From Botryllus schlosseri (taxonomy: Eukaryota > Chordata > Ascidiacea > Stolidobranchia > Styelidae), in assembly GCA_000444245.1 (NCBI GenBank), contig ATSW01002118.1, positions 1 to 20,610 on the forward strand: a stretch of 20,610 nucleotides of DNA. Reading direction: 5' to 3'. The notes below the pieces were generated by a model. The model did not search any database. It saw only the letters and a list, made by a program, of their open reading frames with translations, and was not told where the DNA came from. Of this stretch, positions 12,401 through 19,186 are shown in pieces (position 1 is the stretch's first letter; each line of letters opens with the position of its first letter). Made by a program: the position numbers and the translations under genes.

Positions 12401-14706
12401 TACGACTTCGGAACGGGAGGGGTTTTGAACCCCAAAACCCACTTCCTGACGCGCCACTGTTAGTAGCGATGACTCTGAGGTGTACTATGCTCTTCCAAAT
12501 TCTCTACTAGTTGCTGACGATTACCCCTGATGAGTGTCAGCCGAAAATATTCGGGTTCATTTCAATATGAACAATTGAACTACTATTCAAAAGTCCAAAT
12601 TGTAAAATATGAGTAGTTTTGCCTAAAAATGGCTCTACTAGAAGTAAAAGTAATCCTAAAAAGATTACCAATGGAGTAAATAGTGTAAGTAGACACAATC
12701 TAGTTCAGTGGTTCTCAACCTTTTTGTCATGGACCCCCACGAAGTTTTAGTTCAAATTTAGCTCAATTATTGTGCAACCGTCACCTCTGTGTTGTGCAAA
12801 TGATAACTGTAGGGCTAGTGATAAACATCAACAAAATGACTTTTCTTGAAAATAAGATCGTACTAGTCATGTGGAAATTGGATTGACTTCTATTATTTCA
12901 AAGCGAATTCTGCAACTGCATTTCTTGAAATGCGTGGCCGTGTCTTGAAAATCCACGCTTTCAATTTGATATGGGAACAAGTGCCGAAAATTTAATTTGC
13001 AAAATACTAATTCAGTTATCAACTATTTTGAGGCTTCGCGGACCCCCCTGAAAATGTGTCGCGACCCCTGTTGAGAACAACTGACCCAGTTGAATGATTC
13101 GAAAAGGTAGCAGTACTTTGTCACTGACCGCGTCTACTCATAACGACTTGAAAGCTCAACCTAGCCTCAATCCTAATTTCCACATCGACAGGCCTGGGAC
13201 TGGGACATGTGGATGAGGACCGCGGCGGTGAGAAAAGGACGAGAGTGCATCATCCCAGATGTGTCGCGTACATTTCATTTCGGATCGTCAGGAGTGAACA
13301 TGGACTCTTACTTTTTCGATAAATATTTTATGAGACATTCGATCAACAAGGATCCAGATGCTAAGATTGAGGTGCGTTTGACGGTCAAAGCGTTTTTATC
13401 CATAGCGTCTTTGGTAGAGCCCTGCCGATGATAAGTATACCGATAGTATTGGGTTGATATCACAAATTCAATCACATTCACAATCACTGCAATTCTCCAC
13501 AGCAGAAAATGTTACTTAACTATGATTCTCGTTTATAAGTCAACTCTTGGTGACTTGGAGCGTACAGTTTTAGCACACGCAAAAGTGATCTCTCATTACT
13601 CGAATCACTGTGGCCACCCCTAGTCTTGTACGTTACCTCTGTTATTTTCGCGCAGGGCGTAGAAGACATGACAGGTTCTTCGTACGAGCGACTCATGCAT
13701 TCTTTGATTCAACACTCTGTAGTCCTGGACCATTCGAAATCTCCATGTCACAAAGATTTTCTTCCTGCGGATGGCGATGAGAACACGTCATATGTTGCGT
13801 ATTTCAGGTAACAGTACTGAGTGTCTTCGATTTTATATGTTCCTACCGGGTGGGGTGTTTAAAATAGGATCGGTGAAATGATGTTATTGTAAATCCAGAG
13901 TTTGTAAATTGCGGTCCGCAGACCCTGTACGGGTTTAAAGTTCTTTGGCTTGCAAACCTTTGAGGTCACAGGCAACTACCCAAAAATTGTATTTGGTCAA
14001 GGAGTCTCATACTTTTAGCAGTTTATCAGAGGCGGCTACTTTCAAAAGCTCAATATGTAGCTTTACGACGAATGCAAAATAAAGAATGATACTTCAAATA
14101 GGTGCAATTTTTATCGTGAAACGGGGCTTCTTTTGCCCAGATGTCACTCATAAGAATGATGCAACCCTATCCCATAACTATATGCTATTTTACAAACGCC
14201 AAAGCATAAAAAGTGAGTTGTTTTGGGGAAAAACTGTCGAGTAAAAGTGGAAGTTCACTAAAAACATAACCACTTGAGTAAGTAATACGAGTAGGCAAAA
14301 CCTGCTTGAGTACTCTTATAAAGACCGACTTGAATACTCTGAAAAAGTAGATCTACTCCATTAGTGACCACTGCAAGTCTGTACTCAACTCGAATTGGTA
14401 TGTCCATAGCCAACTATGCGTGTAGTGTTAGCTAACTGTTTTATATTCCTACTCTGATAACTGGGAATGATTTTTAGAATGGAAGACGAAGTGTCGACTG
14501 GCGTGTTCCTGGAAATAGCAAAGTGTTTGAGAATCTGGGATCTGGACGCGCGCGGTTTACATAAGTCCTCGCTGAGAACATTCATAAAAGGCCGCAGGGT
14601 CATATTTGTTGGCTACCCAGTCTCTCCGTACAGCCTTCACAAGCCGACTGAAATTGTGCCTATTTATATCGAGCCCACGCAATCGAAGAACGGCGCGAAC
14701 TTATAG
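3265..14706 (+). CDS. POMGNT1: POMGNT1: protein O-linked-mannose beta-1,2-N-acetylglucosaminyltransferase 1 (complete, 15 coding exons)
   Basis: A Golgi type II membrane enzyme that transfers GlcNAc from UDP-GlcNAc in beta-1,2 linkage to O-mannose, chiefly on alpha-dystroglycan (core M1). The coding exons are 3265-3426, 4436-4538, 4599-4693, 5010-5123, 5775-5888, 6332-6449, 7080-7178, 8041-8233, 8902-8977, 9722-9906, 11902-11974, 12039-12167, 13192-13371, 13656-13807 and 14478-14706. They total 2022 nt, or 673 residues plus TAG (human: 660). All introns are GT-AG and every phase agrees. Domains: cytosolic tail 1-54; membrane anchor ~55-72; ILEI/PANDER-like stem domain ~115-240; linker with four conserved cysteines (272, 287, 297, 299); GT13 catalytic domain ~318-660. 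The latter has ASNRP, the DxD-like EED (409-411) expected to bind the metal, [20 protein letters not shown] (490-496) and IIPDVSR. The ATG at 3265 has A at -3 and G at +4, and matches the human N-terminal layout. The membrane-anchor junction is the least certain part. No disabling change was seen. Confidence 0.96.
3427..4435 (+). other. POMGNT1 intron 1
   Basis: A 1009-bp AT-rich intron. I see no coding exon, transposon end or RNA gene in it. Confidence 0.7.
4436..4538 (+). CDS. POMGNT1: POMGNT1 exon 2 (membrane anchor)
   Basis: Codes residues 55-88. It begins with the hydrophobic [15 protein letters not shown] followed by KLIMET, aligning with the human VNIKLILDT at the end of its anchor. 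The acceptor is TTTTACAG and the donor G|GTGCGT, phase 1. Confidence 0.9.
4599..4693 (+). CDS. POMGNT1: POMGNT1 exon 3 (acidic stem linker)
   Basis: Codes residues 89-120, an acidic linker (EPFIEDDYF...). It follows a 60-bp intron with a clear pyrimidine tract ending TTTGTAAG. The donor is AAG|GTGTTG, phase 0. Confidence 0.87.
5010..5123 (+). CDS. POMGNT1: POMGNT1 exon 4 (stem domain start)
   Basis: Codes residues 121-158, including the [10 protein letters not shown] motif, which matches the human GRGIHVIVLNQ of the ILEI-like stem domain. Donor TCG|GTAAGT, phase 0. Confidence 0.94.
5775..5888 (+). CDS. POMGNT1: POMGNT1 exon 5 (stem domain)
   Basis: Codes residues 159-196: [17 protein letters not shown] and [11 protein letters not shown], matching human FDTYSPHEDEAMVLFLN and APGRVLICTVK. 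Acceptor CAATAG, donor AAG|GTAAGC. Confidence 0.95.
6332..6449 (+). CDS. POMGNT1: POMGNT1 exon 6 (stem domain)
   Basis: Codes residues 197-235 plus one base: [15 protein letters not shown] and the W-containing end of the ILEI-like fold. Acceptor TTTCTAG, donor AAAG|GTAATT, phase 1. Confidence 0.95.
7080..7178 (+). CDS. POMGNT1: POMGNT1 exon 7 (end of stem domain, linker)
   Basis: Codes residues 236-268. [10 protein letters not shown] and [10 protein letters not shown] match human VFGEKHSKSP and SWGDPVLLKT. Acceptor ATCACAG, donor CCAG|GTTGGT, phase 1. Confidence 0.92.
7427..7925 (-). mobile_element. hAT-type MITE, GACTCGAGTCA family, copy 1 (intron 7)
   Basis: A reverse-oriented copy of the family seen at 18660. 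Its left end CAGGGTTGCAACCAAATCAC matches 18 of 20 bases of the reverse complement of that copy's right end. Its right end AGTCATTACAACCATG is the worn complement of CAGGGTTGTAATGACT. The interior has TGACTC/GAGTCA words and shared stretches (for example AATGAAATGTCGGTCTTGGC). No clean 8-bp target duplication is visible, so it is older. No coding capacity. Confidence 0.8.
8041..8233 (+). CDS. POMGNT1: POMGNT1 exon 8 (cysteine linker, start of GT13 domain)
   Basis: Codes residues 269-332. It carries four cysteines spaced as in human (CHW, RFCS, ELCRC) and then [15 protein letters not shown], the first strand of the GT13 nucleotide-sugar fold. Acceptor CGCAAACAG, donor AG|GTATGT, phase 2. Confidence 0.96.
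8234..8901 (+). other. POMGNT1 intron 8
   Basis: 668 bp. ATGATATCA occurs twice (8414 and 8481 areas) with a small A/T hairpin near 8500. No gene or mobile-element end recognised. Confidence 0.5.
8902..8977 (+). CDS. POMGNT1: POMGNT1 exon 9 (GT13 domain)
   Basis: Codes residues 333-358: [20 protein letters not shown] matches the human [20 protein letters not shown]. Acceptor CTATTTAG, donor GAG|GTTGGT. Confidence 0.95.
8978..9721 (+). other. POMGNT1 intron 9
   Basis: 744 bp. The small open frames in it are not conserved-looking and lack exon signals. No repeat recognised. Confidence 0.5.
9722..9906 (+). CDS. POMGNT1: POMGNT1 exon 10 (metal-binding EED)
   Basis: Codes residues 359-419: ISQHYRASL and [16 protein letters not shown] is the family's DxD-equivalent. 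Acceptor TTTTGCAG, donor CAG|GTAAAT. Confidence 0.97.
10029..10130 (+). mobile_element. solo end of a hAT-like element (intron 10)
   Basis: Begins CAGGGCTGTGG, an end typical of hAT elements with GTCGTAGTC-type interiors (GAGTCGTAGTCACGG follows at ~10063). No matching opposite end or target duplication was found, so the extent is a guess. Confidence 0.4.
10283..10380 (+). repeat. dispersed repeat, copy A (inverted partner at 12481)
   Basis: The core TTTTCGGCTGACAC...TCAGGG.TAATCGTCAGCAACT is found here and, reverse-complemented, at 12481-12570. Similarity continues for about 40 bases past the core (GAATTGGTAAGAGCATCGTA versus GAATTTGGAAGAGCATAGTA). Family unknown. Confidence 0.75.
10518..10834 (+). 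mobile_element. hAT MITE with perfect 8-bp target duplication (intron 10)
   Basis: 317 bp with ends TAGGGTTACCATA and TATGGTAACCCTA, an exact 13-base terminal inverted repeat. It is flanked by identical CTTAACAG at 10510-10517 and 10835-10842, the 8-bp duplication typical of hAT insertions. The interior repeats TCCTCTTTT about five times, plausibly transposase-binding sites. No transposase is encoded. Exact ends and duplication indicate recent insertion. Confidence 0.92.
10922..11010 (+). mobile_element. solo end of a hAT-like element (intron 10)
   Basis: CAGGGGTGTCAAACTCAAG followed by GTGGGCCGGGTT and GCTCGCGGGCTGGACC resembles a widespread hAT terminal region. No partner end was found before exon 11. 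The element is truncated and its right boundary is unknown. Confidence 0.5.
11011..11901 (+). other. remainder of POMGNT1 intron 10
   Basis: No gene, complete transposon or RNA gene recognised in this stretch up to the exon 11 acceptor. Confidence 0.45.
11902..11974 (+). CDS. POMGNT1: POMGNT1 exon 11
   Basis: Codes residues 420-444: [10 protein letters not shown] matches human SLYCISAWND. It follows the longest intron (1995 bp). Acceptor TTTCCCAG, donor CAC|GTGAGT. Confidence 0.96.
12039..12167 (+). CDS. POMGNT1: POMGNT1 exon 12
   Basis: Codes residues 445-487: [15 protein letters not shown] is nearly identical to human. It is separated from exon 11 by only 64 bp. Donor AAA|GTATGA. Confidence 0.96.
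12197..12310 (+). repeat. minisatellite, ~36-bp unit (intron 12)
   Basis: Two full 36-base units (12239-12274, 12275-12310) and shortened units before them (12197, 12209), each starting CTAGAAC and containing TTTCAAAA or TTCAAAA about 25 bases in. It begins only 30 bases after the exon 12 donor. Confidence 0.8.
12315..12480 (-). repeat. probable continuation of dispersed repeat copy B
   Basis: Contains an 8-bp-stem hairpin GGGTTTTG-AACCC-CAAAACCC (12420-12440) and GCGCGCC-like sequence, leading into the shared core at 12481. Only copy B has this part, so the boundary is uncertain. Confidence 0.35.
12481..12570 (-). repeat. dispersed repeat, copy B (inverted partner of 10283)
   Basis: AGTTGCTGACGATTACCCCT...GTGTCAGCCGAAAA is the reverse complement of the core in copy A. 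The two copies face each other across exons 11 and 12. Confidence 0.75.
12706..13083 (+). mobile_element. hAT MITE (intron 12)
   Basis: 378 bp. The left end CAGTGGTTCTCAACC and the right end (reverse complement CAGTTGTTCTCAACA) form a terminal inverted repeat, extended by GGACCCCC and GCGACCCC blocks. Flanks ATCTAGTT (12698) and ACCCAGTT (13084) agree at 6 of 8 bases, a worn target duplication. These ends are typical of hAT elements across animals. Non-coding. Confidence 0.85.
13192..13371 (+). CDS. POMGNT1: POMGNT1 exon 13 (catalytic DWDMWMR)
   Basis: Codes residues 488-547: [24 protein letters not shown] and GVNMDSYF, the most conserved catalytic region. Acceptor ATCGACAG, donor GAG|GTGCGT. 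Confidence 0.97.
13656..13807 (+). CDS. POMGNT1: POMGNT1 exon 14
   Basis: Codes residues 548-597: [15 protein letters not shown] matches human VLDHSKNPCEDSFLP. Acceptor TTCGCGCAG, donor CAG|GTAACA. Confidence 0.96.
13896..13945 (+). mobile_element. solo end of a hAT-like element (intron 14)
   Basis: CAGAGTTTGTAAATTGCGGT then CCGCAGACCC resembles the CAGAGGTTCTCAAACTGCGGTCCGC-type hAT terminus. No partner end found; the extent is approximate. Confidence 0.45.
14240..14373 (-). mobile_element. right end of a hAT-like element (intron 14)
   Basis: Ends ACTCCATTAGTGACCACTG, whose complement CAGTGGTCACTAATGGAGT is a hAT-like terminus. It is preceded by repeated GAGTACTC/CTTGAGTA words typical of subterminal repeats. 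The other end was not found. Confidence 0.45.
14478..14706 (+). CDS. POMGNT1: POMGNT1 exon 15 (C-terminus and stop)
   Basis: Codes residues 598-673: [25 protein letters not shown] and IYIEPTQ match the human C-terminus. The stop is TAG at 14704. Confidence 0.97.
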
Positions 14707-14877
14707 TGGAAGAATTTACCTATTGCAGGAACCTTTTTATTTTTACTCTACTTGAATATTTCCTATTTTGGTACTCAAAATGTTTTTGTTTCGAAAGGAG
14801 CCAGTATTAGTGTTTGCGGTGCGTGCATGTGGACTTTTTTGTGACGTTTTTTCGATGTCATTGCGAGATATACGTGC

Positions 14878-14883
14878 AATAAA
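14878..14883 (+). terminator. poly(A) signal of POMGNT1
   Basis: AATAAA 172 bases after the stop codon, followed by the T/GT-rich AAATTTGTGTCTTTTTG from 14907. The 3' UTR would be roughly 190-200 bases. Confidence 0.75.
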
Positions 14884-14983
14884 ATAGATTTCAAAGGATT
14901 GCATGGAAATTTGTGTCTTTTTGATTTTGACGTTTTTAGTGTTAGGTCGTGCCAGATTTTGTTTTGCACGTCGCGCTTTTAAA

Positions 14984-15800
14984 GTCATCATCATTGGTTT
15001 ATTAGCAATTTTATCAGTTCAATACACCACAAAAATGCGATACAATGAAAAGACAGGAAGATGTCGAAGCGACAAGGAGTAGTCTATGGAATCTGACACC
15101 CACCTTGGCCTAGGCGATGTAAAGAGGAGGCATGCACACTGAATGAAAGTAAAGAAGATAGTATAGAAGAAGAATGCGACAAGAAATAGGGCGGCATGTC
15201 ATGGGAAGCGAGATCGATAGGTCAGTCGTGGTTCGGTAATCTTGAGGATGGACTGTATTTATTCAGTAGTAATTGCTTGTATTTCGACTTGAATGTGGAC
15301 ATGCTCGTCGACTGTCGGATGGCCGGCGGGATACTGTTCCACACATCAGGTCCGGCATATTTGATGGAGCGATGATCTTTTCGGTCGATCATATGATATT
15401 TGGACGACGTGGACGCGCGTGTGTTGTACTTGTGCGCTTTTGATTCGAAGGTAAAGAAGTCATTGAAATATTCGGGGTAACGACCGCAGTGAAACTGATA
15501 CATAAACTTGGCGATTTCTAGTTTCCGCATATCTTCTATGTTCAGGACGCCGAATCTCTTCAGCAGCGACTTATTGGATGGGCAGCGAGGCCCCTTTGGG
15601 GCCCTAGCTATGATTCGGAGCACTTTATGCTGTAGTTTCTGCAGTGGCTTGAGTGCAGTTTTACTGGCAGCCCCCCAACAGAGGATGCCAAAGTAACTAA
15701 AGTTAGTTTATCCAGTATCGACGTTGCTCATGCATAGAATGCGTACAGCTGCGATTTTGCCCAAAATACTCTTCACAAAATTCGAAAAGGAAATCGTTTG
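14984..15800 (-). mobile_element. 5'-truncated LINE, CR1/L2-type, with C-terminal RT-ORF remnant
   Basis: On the minus strand, an open frame of about 160 codons (15706-15222) reads LCWGAASKTALKPLQKLQ, then KVLRIIARAP, FMYQFHCGRYPEYF, HKYNTRAS and GPDVWNSIPPAIRQS. This is the conserved tail downstream of the reverse transcriptase in CR1/L2/Daphne-type LINEs. The element ends at ~14984 with AATAAACCAATGATGATGA, a short tandem tail usual for these clades. Similarity fades beyond ~15706; the catalytic RT and endonuclease are absent. It lies about 100 bases past the POMGNT1 poly(A) signal, in opposite orientation. Clade assignment is tentative. Confidence 0.8.
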
Positions 15801-16324
15801 GCTTCAAAACTGGCGAAGTGAAAGTAATCTAATATTGAATCCTTTGGTATAATAAATGTAGCACTGTCAATAGTTGCAGGCCAATTATGACGTCTAGTCA
15901 TAACAGATCCATTGATCGCTTACAAAGCGTTTTTTTATACATACCAATCGAACAGAAGCTATGTAGTGTGCACCAATCCCAATAGTTTTGACATGACCAC
16001 AAACGGAGCCTGCACTTGTTCTCCATGTTATGCTATATTAGTCCGGCAATACTACGCTGCTATACACCATTCACATAGCTGCATAAATGATATTGAGAAA
16101 TAATGTTGATACCGAGACAGACGTTATTTCATCATCAGCGATCGCTTGATATCTATGGTTCAAATTGTGGTTACAGCAGTGCATTACTTGAAATGTAAAT
16201 TAGCGGAAATTCACTAAGTGCGTCACACATGACTTCCAGGGGTGGATGAAAACAAGTATTACAACAAAACGTAGACGGAGACTCCACATGAAAAGTCTTA
16301 ATAACTTGGCCTAGCATATTCAAT
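15801..16324. other. unassigned intergenic DNA
   Basis: AT-rich with short non-conserved open frames. No gene, repeat or RNA recognised. Confidence 0.5.
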
Positions 16325-16400
16325 TCATCATCATTGGTTTATTCATATGTTCATATGCTTCAACAACACATGTGGAGGTTGGTATTTGACCTTTGTGCGT
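16325..16400 (-). mobile_element. short second copy of the LINE 3' end
   Basis: Minus strand ends AATAAACCAATGATGATGA, identical to the 3' terminus of the LINE at 14984. Upstream sequence differs, so the copy is severely truncated or belongs to a sister family; the upper boundary is a guess. Confidence 0.5.
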
Positions 16401-16574
16401 GTCATGCTATATATTCTTGACTGATCAAATGCCATTCAAGTTTTTACAACAGACGGTCTCAAAAACGCTCATTATGATAACAATCACTATCATTTACTGC
16501 GACCCGAAGACCGGGGTGGTTGTGGAGTTTAATATATAGTTCCATCACAATACAGTATGCTTCCGAAAAAGTAG

Positions 16575-16690
16575 GCTAATCCATTACGATTACGATGACT
16601 TCGGACGAATCACGCAATTACAGGTACAGCAAAAGACTTATCGATTACGATTACATGGAAAATTATTCATGATTAATCACGATTACATTT
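16575..16690 (+). repeat. GATTACGATTAC-rich stretch
   Basis: CCATTACGATTACGATGAC, CGATTACGATTACATGG and AATCACGATTACA recur over about 115 bases. Such words fill the subterminal parts of some hAT elements, but no terminal repeat was found, so the family is uncertain. Confidence 0.45.
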
Positions 16691-16723
16691 TGTTTTGTTT
16701 CATTGAACTTGAGCATTGGACAC

Positions 16724-17306
16724 TAGGGCTCTTCAAAAATGACTTTTTTTCTCAAATCGTACTGGCTACTTGATAAAATTGGTAGGTTGTCTAATTTAGG
16801 CCTACCGACCTACACACAAAATTTAATTCAATTCCAGCCAGTAACCGCTTTGCTACAGAAGAAGAAAGTTTCTATTTATTATATAAAAATAAATTATAAA
16901 AAATTTGAAAATTTTCTGTTCACCCCATGAAAGTGTTAGGCTGTCCATTTATGGTGACCGATTCTTTCTTTATTTATTATAGTTGTGCTCACCGTAAATA
17001 CTATTTTATTCAAATCCAAATTTTTCGACGGCAATAACTCCGCTCTCACTGGTTGGAATTGAACCAAATTTGGTGAGGATCGTTTCTATAGACAGCCTAA
17101 CACTTTAATTCATGTGGTGAACAGAAAATTTTCAAATTTTTTATTATTTATTTTTATATAATAAATAGAAACTTTTTTCTCCTGTAGCAAAGCGGTTACT
17201 GGCTGGAATTGAACCAAATTTTGTGTGTAGTCTTAAATTAGGTAACCTAACAATTTTATCAAGTAGCCAGTACGATTTGAGAAAAAAAGTCATTTTTGAA
17301 GAGCCC
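16724..17306. mobile_element. foldback (long inverted repeat) MITE, probably hAT
   Basis: Two arms of about 220 bp (16724-16945 and 17091-17306) are near-perfect reverse complements, starting TAGGGCTCTTCAAAAATGAC and ending GTCATTTTTGAAGAGCCC, around a 145-bp centre. It is flanked by identical TTGGACAC (16716-16723 and 17307-17314), an 8-bp duplication. The centre carries GGTTGGAATTGAACCAAATT, a diverged duplicate of GGCTGGAATTGAACCAAATT in the right arm. Non-coding. Confidence 0.9.
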
Positions 17307-17346
17307 TTGGACACATATTCAACGACAAGATACCGATAGCGATGAG

Positions 17347-17864
17347 CTGGGTTGTAATGACTCGAGTCACGATGTTTTAGTGACTCGACTTGACTCTAGT
17401 CATTTTTTCAAATGCATAAATATGACTTGACTCGAGTCAATTTCTGTCTTGACTCAACTTATTGTAGCCTACTCGAGTCATTGTGCATGACTCGAACCAA
17501 GTCATATGATTCGAGACTAGAACGACCAAGACAGATATTTCATTGTAACTTGAAGGAATAGTAAACCCACCAGCACATTTTCGATTTCGTCTATCAGTCC
17601 TGATCACTTGAAAAATAGGCCAGGAACTGTTAGGACAGGAAAATTAGTATCTTATGAATGCGGGCTTGCGGGCCATTCTATATATCACTCGCGCAGTGTT
17701 GAAAAAGGTTCGTTGAACCGGATTTGAACTCAAAACTGAACAGTGGAAACAATGACTTGAACTCGGATTCGAGTCAAAACACAATGACTCGAACTCGAAC
17801 CTCCACTCGCTGACTTTGGACTAGGGCTTGACTCGGTGAAAAATTGTGACGTAGACAACATTGT
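17347..17864 (+). mobile_element. hAT-type element, GACTCGAGTCA family, copy 2 (older)
   Basis: Left end CTGGGTTGTAATGACTCGAG matches copy 3 at 19 of 20 bases. The interior shares ordered words with copies 1 and 3 (CAAATGCATAAATATGACTTGACTC-like, GACCAAGACAGATATTTCATTG). The right end, near GTGACGTAGACAACATTG, is badly worn and no target duplication is visible. Confidence 0.75.
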
Positions 17865-17868
17865 CAGA

Positions 17869-18027
17869 ATGAAGCAACATGGTGGGTCACCAGCAGTGTA
17901 CGCACAACTTAAGTGTTGCCAGCCAGCAACTGCTGCTATTGAGCGCTCTTTCTCCATTCTTGGCAAGCTACTTATTATAAGGACAGACAATTTCTACCCG
18001 AGAATATAGGAACTTTCGTTGTACTAC
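17869..18027 (+). pseudogene. hAT transposase C-terminal (hATC) remnant
   Basis: Frame 17869-18009 reads VYAQLKCCQPATAAIERSFS, then ILGKLLIIRTDNFYP, a stop, and ELSLYYNK. PATAAIERSFS is the hallmark of the hAT dimerisation region (PATSA..ERxFS), and the spacing to LYYN fits. One stop codon interrupts it, and nothing upstream encodes the rest of a transposase. It abuts copy 2, so it may be the end of that family's autonomous relative. Confidence 0.75.
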
Positions 18028-18126
18028 AACAAAATTTAATTATTTCTACCATAATGTGTGATGTGACTACTGGAGTTCTTCATAGGTACAGATTTCGTAA
18101 GAATACTTTTTTAGTGTAGAAATTTG

Positions 18127-18240
18127 TCAATTTTTAGGTCAAAAAGGTTTTTTCGGGTCAAATTACTTCGTAAGGACAGACGGTTCCAATCAGAAGTTAT
18201 GATAAGTAGTACAATTCTTGCAATATGTAGGAAAACGCCT
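18127..18240 (+). pseudogene. second, diverged hATC remnant
   Basis: In one frame, SKRFFRVKLLRKDRRFQSEV and then ILAICRK parallels ERSFSILGKLLIIRTDNFYP of the remnant at 17869; the two share TAAGGACAGAC at the DNA level. It is too short for a firm call. TTTTTAGGTCAAAA recurs at 18131, 18280 and 18310. Confidence 0.4.
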
Positions 18241-18574
18241 AATTTACATCCATGGGGTGGAAATTTGGTCAAAATAAAGTTTTTTAGGTTAAAAATGTCA
18301 AAATTTTGATTTTTTAGGTCAAAATCTTCGGATTTTAGGGGGAAAAAATCGCCCTAATTATAAATATTATTGGCAAGGAGTTATATCATTTCAGTAGTCC
18401 GAAATCATCTATTACTCGACTAGCATAATTAGAACTACTGTCATAGATTCAGATTTGAGTAGGCTACTTGAATCACCGTGCCCACTGTCCACTGTCCAGC
18501 CACCACAGTAATGTGTGCAGTGCATGTGCGGTTGTGCACTATTGGCGGAATTTATTCATGAATTTGATCAAATA

Positions 18575-18600
18575 TTCGCGCCTTACGCATGCGACAAATC
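18575..18600 (+). promoter_or_regulatory. possible NRF1-like promoter motif
   Basis: CTTACGCATGCGACAA contains ACGCATGCG, one base off a palindromic NRF1 core (GCGCATGCGC). Before the MITE at 18660 inserted, it would have stood about 90 bases ahead of the ATG at 19187. Weak single-motif evidence. Confidence 0.25.
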
Positions 18601-18659
18601 ACGTTAAATTTTTTTTAACATTGATACTCGGGATTTTGGTGTTTGTTTATAGTAGTAAG

Positions 18660-19177
18660 CAGGGTTGTAATGACTCGAGTCATTACTCGACTCGAGTCCG
18701 ACTCGAGTCAGAATTTTCTGATGACTCGACTTGACTCGAGTCATTTTCTCAAAATACGGAAATGATTCGACTCGACTCGAGTCAATCTACGTATTGACTT
18801 GACATGGACTCGAGTCATTGCGCATGACTCGAATCAAGTCATATGACTCGACACTCAGACGGCCAAGTCCGACATTTCATTGTGATTCCGAACAATAGTA
18901 AAGTAACCACCCTATTGGGATTCTGTCTATTGGAACTGGGGGTACTTGAAAATAAGACCTGAAACTGCTAAAAGTGAGAAAAATTATGCGAACTATTCGA
19001 TATCACGAAACAGTGTTATAAAAAGTGGGTTTAACAAGACTTTACTGGAAATTAAGCAGTCAACACAATGACTTGCACTCGGACTCGAGTCATAATACCA
19101 TGGCTCGGACTTGACCGTCTGCCCGATGACTGGGACTCGGACTTGACTCGGAGGCTTGTGACTTGGTTACAACCCTG
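18660..19177 (+). mobile_element. hAT MITE, GACTCGAGTCA family, copy 3 (intact ends)
   Basis: 518 bp, ends CAGGGTTGTAA and TTACAACCCTG (perfect 11-base inverted repeat), flanked by identical GTAGTAAG at 18652-18659 and 19178-19185. The interior holds many GACTCGAGTC/TGACTCGA palindromes at both ends, a likely array of transposase-binding sites. Non-coding. The exact target duplication shows it is the youngest copy. It sits one base short of a candidate start-codon context at 19187. Confidence 0.93.
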
Positions 19178-19186
19178 GTAGTAAGC

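Noticed and set aside
12415-12445. tRNA-like GGGTTTTGAACCCC, as for a SINE head
   Set aside because: It is a simple hairpin; no A and B boxes at proper spacing and no cloverleaf could be drawn.
17730-17990. Minus-strand frame over copy 2 and the hATC remnant
   Set aside because: It is the antisense shadow of the transposon and the transposase remnant.
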